Shown: positions 60,226 to 64,000 of the stretch, in pieces
How the letters are laid out: each line of letters begins with the position of its first letter
Position numbering within the stretch: the first letter of the stretch is position 1
Assembly: GCA_932294295.1 (NCBI GenBank)
Contig: OW028585.1
Span: 14,168,771-14,232,770 of the forward strand
DNA: 64,000 nucleotides
Direction: 5' to 3'
From: Alitta virens
Lineage: Eukaryota; Annelida; Polychaeta; Phyllodocida; Nereididae
Translations under genes and position numbers: made by a program
Notes under the pieces: model-generated
What the model was told of the DNA's origin: nothing
The model's database searches: none
The model's input: only the letters and a program-made list of their open reading frames with translations

Positions 60226-60623
60226 CTGCAAGAGCTAAATGTAGAATTCAAGTGTTCTTAAGCCCACTGCCACAGTACAGTGCCCGGGAGGCACCTGGGC
60301 AGGGGATTAATAATTAAATACAAAGGGGCCCAATTTGGGTTAGCCTAACTAGCCTACATAAGAAAACCATATGGTACAAGATATATTTTTATAGGAAACG
60401 GGAAATTGCTCATTTGCATAAATTAGCATAAAATTTGCACGAAAACAGCATTCATTTGAGGACGAACATCTCCAGGACTGTTGAAATTATCATTAAGATT
60501 ACACTTTTGAGACAATGAAATTTGGTTTTATATTTACAATTCATACTAGCATTCTTTATTTTTTGGTATGCTTGGCAATAACAATAATCATATTATCAGT
60601 AAAAAAACATGATATGTTTGCAA

Positions 60624-62905
60624 AGGTAAAAGGTGTAACAGATTGACCTATTTAAGTAGACTATTCTTTTAGCTTCATTGAGGTGTAATGCATTGACCTT
60701 TTTAAGTAGACTATTCTTTTAGCTTCATTGAGGTGTAATGCATTGACCTATTTAAGTGGACTGTTATTTTAGCTTCATTGAGGTGTAATGCATTGACCTA
60801 TTTAAGTAGACTATTATTTTAGCTTCATTGAGGTGTAATGCATTGACTTATTTAAGTAGACTATTCTTTTAGCTTCATTGAGGTGAAATGGATTGACCTA
60901 TTTAATTAGACTATTCTTTCAGCCTCATTGAGGTGTAATGCATTGACTTATTTTAATAGACTATTCTTATAGCTTCATTAAGGTGTAATGGATTGACCTA
61001 TTTAAGTAGACTATTCTTTTAGCTTCATTGAGGTGTAATGCATTGACTCATTTAATTAGGCTATTCTTTTAGCTTCATTAAGGTGTAATGGATTGACCTA
61101 TTTAATTAGACTATTCTTATGGCTTCATTAAGTTGTAATGGATTGACCTATTTAAGTAGACTATTCTTTTAGCTTCATTGAGGTGTAATGCATTGATTCA
61201 TTTAATTAGGCTATTCTTTTAGCTTCATTAAGGTGTAATGGATTGACCTATTTAATTAGAATATTTTTTTTAGCTTCATTGAGGTGTAATGGATTGACCT
61301 TTTTAAGTAGACTATTATTTTAGCTTCATTGGGGTGTAATGCATTGACTTATTTAAGTAGACTATTCTTTTAGCTTCATTGAGGTGAAATGGATTGACCT
61401 ATTTAATTAGACTATTCTTTCAGCCTCATTGAGGTGTAATGCATTGACTTATTTTAATAGACTATTCTTAAAGCTTCATTAAGGTGTAATGGATTGACCT
61501 ATTTAAGTAGACTATTCTTTTAGCTTCATTGAGGTGTAATGCATTGATTCATTTAATTAGGCTATTCTTTTAGCTTCATTAAGGTGTAATGGATTAACCT
61601 ATTTAATTAGAATATTTTTTTTAGCTTCATTGAGGTGTAATGGATTGACCTATTTAAGTAGACTATTCTTTTAGCTTCATTGAGGTGTAATGCATTGACT
61701 TATTTAAGTAGACTATTCTTATAGCTTCATTAAGGTGTATTGGATTGACCTATTTAAGTAGACTATTCTTTAAGCTTCATTGAGGTGTAATGCATTGACC
61801 CATTTAATTAGGCTATTCTTCTAGCTTCATTGAGGTGTAATGCATTGACCTATTTAAGTAGACTATTCTTTTAGCTTCATTGAGGTGTAATGCATTGACT
61901 TATTTTAGTAGACTATTCTTATAGCTTCATTAAGGTGTAAGAGATTGACCTATTTAAGTAGACTATTCTTTAAGCTTCATTGAGGTGTAATGCATTGACC
62001 CATTTAATTAGGCTATTCTTCTAGCTTCATTGAGGTGTTATGCATTGACCTATTTAAGTGGACTATTCTTTTAGCTTCATTGAGGTGTAAAGCATTGACC
62101 TATTTAAGTACACTATTCCTCTAGCTTCATTGAGGTGTAATGCATTGACCTATTTAAGTAGACTATTCTTTTAGCTTCATTGGGGTGTTATGCATTGACC
62201 TATTTAAGTAGACTATTCTTTTAGCTTCATTGAGGTGTATTGCATTGACCCATTTAACTAAGCTATTCTTTGAGCTTCATTGAGGTGTAATGGATTGACC
62301 TATTTAAGTAGACAATTTTTTTTAGCTTCATTGAGGTGTACTGGATTGACCTATTTAAGTAGACTATTCTTTTAGCTTCATTGAGGTGTAATGCATTGAC
62401 CTATTTAAGTAGACTATTCTTTTAGCTTCATTGAGGTGTAATGGATTGACCTATTTAATTAGACTATTTTTTTTAGCTTCATTGAGGTGTAATGGATTGA
62501 CCTATTTAATTAGACTATTTTTTTTTAGCTTCATTGAGGTGTAATGGATTGACCTTTTTAAGTAGACTATTCTTTTAGCTTCATTGAGGTGTAATGCATT
62601 GACCTATTTAAGTAGACTATTCTTTTAGCTTCATTGAGGTGTAATGGATTGACCTATTTAATTAGACTATTTTTTTTAGCTTCATTGAGGTGTAATGGAT
62701 TGACCTATTTAATTAGACTATTTTTTTTAGCTTCATTGAGGTGTAATGGATTGACCTTTTTAAGTAGACTATTCTTTTAGCTTTATTGAGGTTTAATGGA
62801 TTGACCTTTTTAAGTAGACTATTCTTTTAGCTTCATTGAGGTTTAATGGATTGACCTATTTAAGTAGACTATTCTTTTAGCTTCATTGAGGTGTAATGGA
62901 TTGAC
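60624..62905 (+). repeat. 50-bp minisatellite, about 45 units
   Basis: Unit of about 50 bp containing GAGGTGTAATGCATTGACCT, then ATTTAAGTAGACTATTC and TTTAGCTTCATT. Variants (AATTAGG, TTTTTTTTAGC, CTTTCAGCCTCATT) recur in order: the stretch from 60880 reappears from 61381, about ten units later. No ORF. Confidence 0.95.
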
Positions 62906-63316
62906 AATATTATAAAGCTTGTCATCAACAAAATCAATGTAATGTGTTGTGACATGAAATAATTAAGACTAGAAAGTTTCTTTTGTTTATGGCTGCTGAT
63001 TGGCATTTCAAAAAATAGAATGTTCCCTTGGTTACAAGGATAGTTCATCGTATATACAACGTGTATGGCTGATGTTATTATTAAATGTCACTTTAATCCA
63101 GGTTTGATTCAGACTTAGCAGTTGACTGAAAAACTGAATTTCGCATTATTACTGAGAAAAATACTTATAAATAGATATATTAATTAATAAATAATAAGCC
63201 ACGGCAAATATCTTGAAAATTAGTATCTTTACTAACCATACAAATCATAGTGTTGGAGAAATCAGTTGAATAGACAATCATACATATTAATATTACAGTT
63301 ATCAACATTGTAATCT

Positions 63317-63320
<4 letters not shown>

Positions 63321-63357
<37 letters not shown>

Positions 63358-63363
63358 ATATAT
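63321..63363. repeat. (TA)n microsatellite
   Basis: Alternating TA broken by TTTATATTTATA. A 93-codon minus ORF crossing it is not credible. Confidence 0.95.
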
Positions 63364-63379
63364 TCTGTTTGCAAAATTG

Positions 63380-63810
63380 AAATTTTCCATCTGAAGAACA
63401 TCAGTCGCATTAGAAGAAACATGGACAGGGATTGATTACCAGCGAGTTGGATTACTGCCATTCTTTATGCGGTATTCAAGCAGCAAGGATCACAAAATGC
63501 ACAGCCAAATATGACTCCATAACACTAATTTTGAGAGACCTACACTGTTTACCAGTGGCTCAATGGATACAATTTAAAATCTGATTGATAGTTTATAAAT
63601 GTGTGAATGGAATGCACCAATCTATCCGCAAGAACTCTTGACTGTGTACGTTCCCTTCAGATCTCTGCTCTCATCCAATCAAAATCTACTTAAAGTGCCA
63701 TATTCATGATTCAAAATCGTGCATTTAGTGTGGCAGGATGAACTACCAGGTGCTATTGGATCCGCACCCAGTCTTTCATCTTTTAAATCCGAACTTAAAG
63801 GGGAACTAAT
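63380..63810 (+). mobile_element. LINE ORF2 3' fragment
   Basis: Read in shifting frames: SRLDYCHSLLCGIQ-like near 63440, then ITLILRDLHCLPVAQWIQFK (63516-63578) and IVYKCVNGM. A later stretch matches the usual R-S-L-R-S and F-K-S-E-L-K tail. These are the C-terminal landmarks of CR1/L2-group LINEs. In-frame stops and frameshifts are present. Confidence 0.8.
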
Positions 63811-64000
63811 GGAAGTTTGTATGTTAATTTCAAAAGTTCAATTAGATGTTAAATAATATATTGGTGTGAAAGGAAATGTCTTAATGACTGGTTTGACATC
63901 GTTTCAAGCCAATTAAAAGTGCAATTTGCACCAACCGCCGACATGATGGGGGCCACCATTATTGCACACGGCACACAAGACAGTGACGTCACTTATGTAC
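63811..64000. other. No gene recognised at right edge
   Basis: Unique-looking DNA after the LINE remnant; contains GACATGATGGGGGCCACC and a CACACGGCACACAAG stretch but no supported feature. Confidence 0.4.

Overview
The window looks like intergenic and intronic DNA from an animal genome, probably a marine invertebrate. Exons are short with GT-AG borders. Introns run to several kb. TA-flanked MITEs, tRNA-derived SINEs and CR1/L2-like LINE remnants are everywhere, and there are long satellites and GATA microsatellites. Secreted proteins combining PAN/apple, sushi and F-type-lectin-like domains would suit a deuterostome such as a hemichordate, lancelet or echinoderm, but the sequence alone does not name the species. 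There is no operon, CRISPR array, rRNA gene or credible tRNA gene.

Coding content, all read from splice borders and phase rather than from long ORFs. A repeated two-exon module encodes one PAN/apple-type domain: a 53-nt exon (enters phase 1, leaves phase 0) followed by a 162-169-nt exon (enters phase 0; intact copies leave in phase 1). Gene 3 (minus strand, 25107 down to 17013) joins six exons in one open frame: two PAN modules, a sushi domain and a terminal F-type-lectin-like domain with stop, 352 codons before the stop. Gene 1 (minus, 10095 down to 999 and off the left edge) is a tandem paralogue whose first visible module is damaged. Gene 4 (minus, 55204 down to 44940) has two PAN units, a sushi-like exon and a C-terminal PAN-like exon. 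Gene 5 (plus, 40281 to 41320) has a sushi-like exon and a matching C-terminal exon, and converges on gene 4.

Layout. 1-6628 is copy A of a segmental duplication. 6629-17000 holds repeats, a foldback element (about 11500-13560) and the damaged module. 17013-25107 is gene 3, largely inside copy B (20265-26030). 26724-34085 is a 56-monomer, 131-bp satellite. Copy B resumes after it (to about 35711). 36011-38620 is a DNA transposon with a nested mariner-like element. 40281-48192 holds the convergent genes. 49600-53850 holds inverted-repeat elements. 53986-55204 holds the upstream exons of gene 4. 56400-57420 is a broken LINE, 60624-62905 a 50-bp minisatellite, and 63380-63810 another LINE remnant.

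The satellite monomer is the internal sequence of a dispersed TA-flanked MITE present elsewhere with one or two monomers. Copy A holds one monomer where copy B holds about 8 kb, and the copy A monomer looks like a recombination joint between the two ends of the copy B region.
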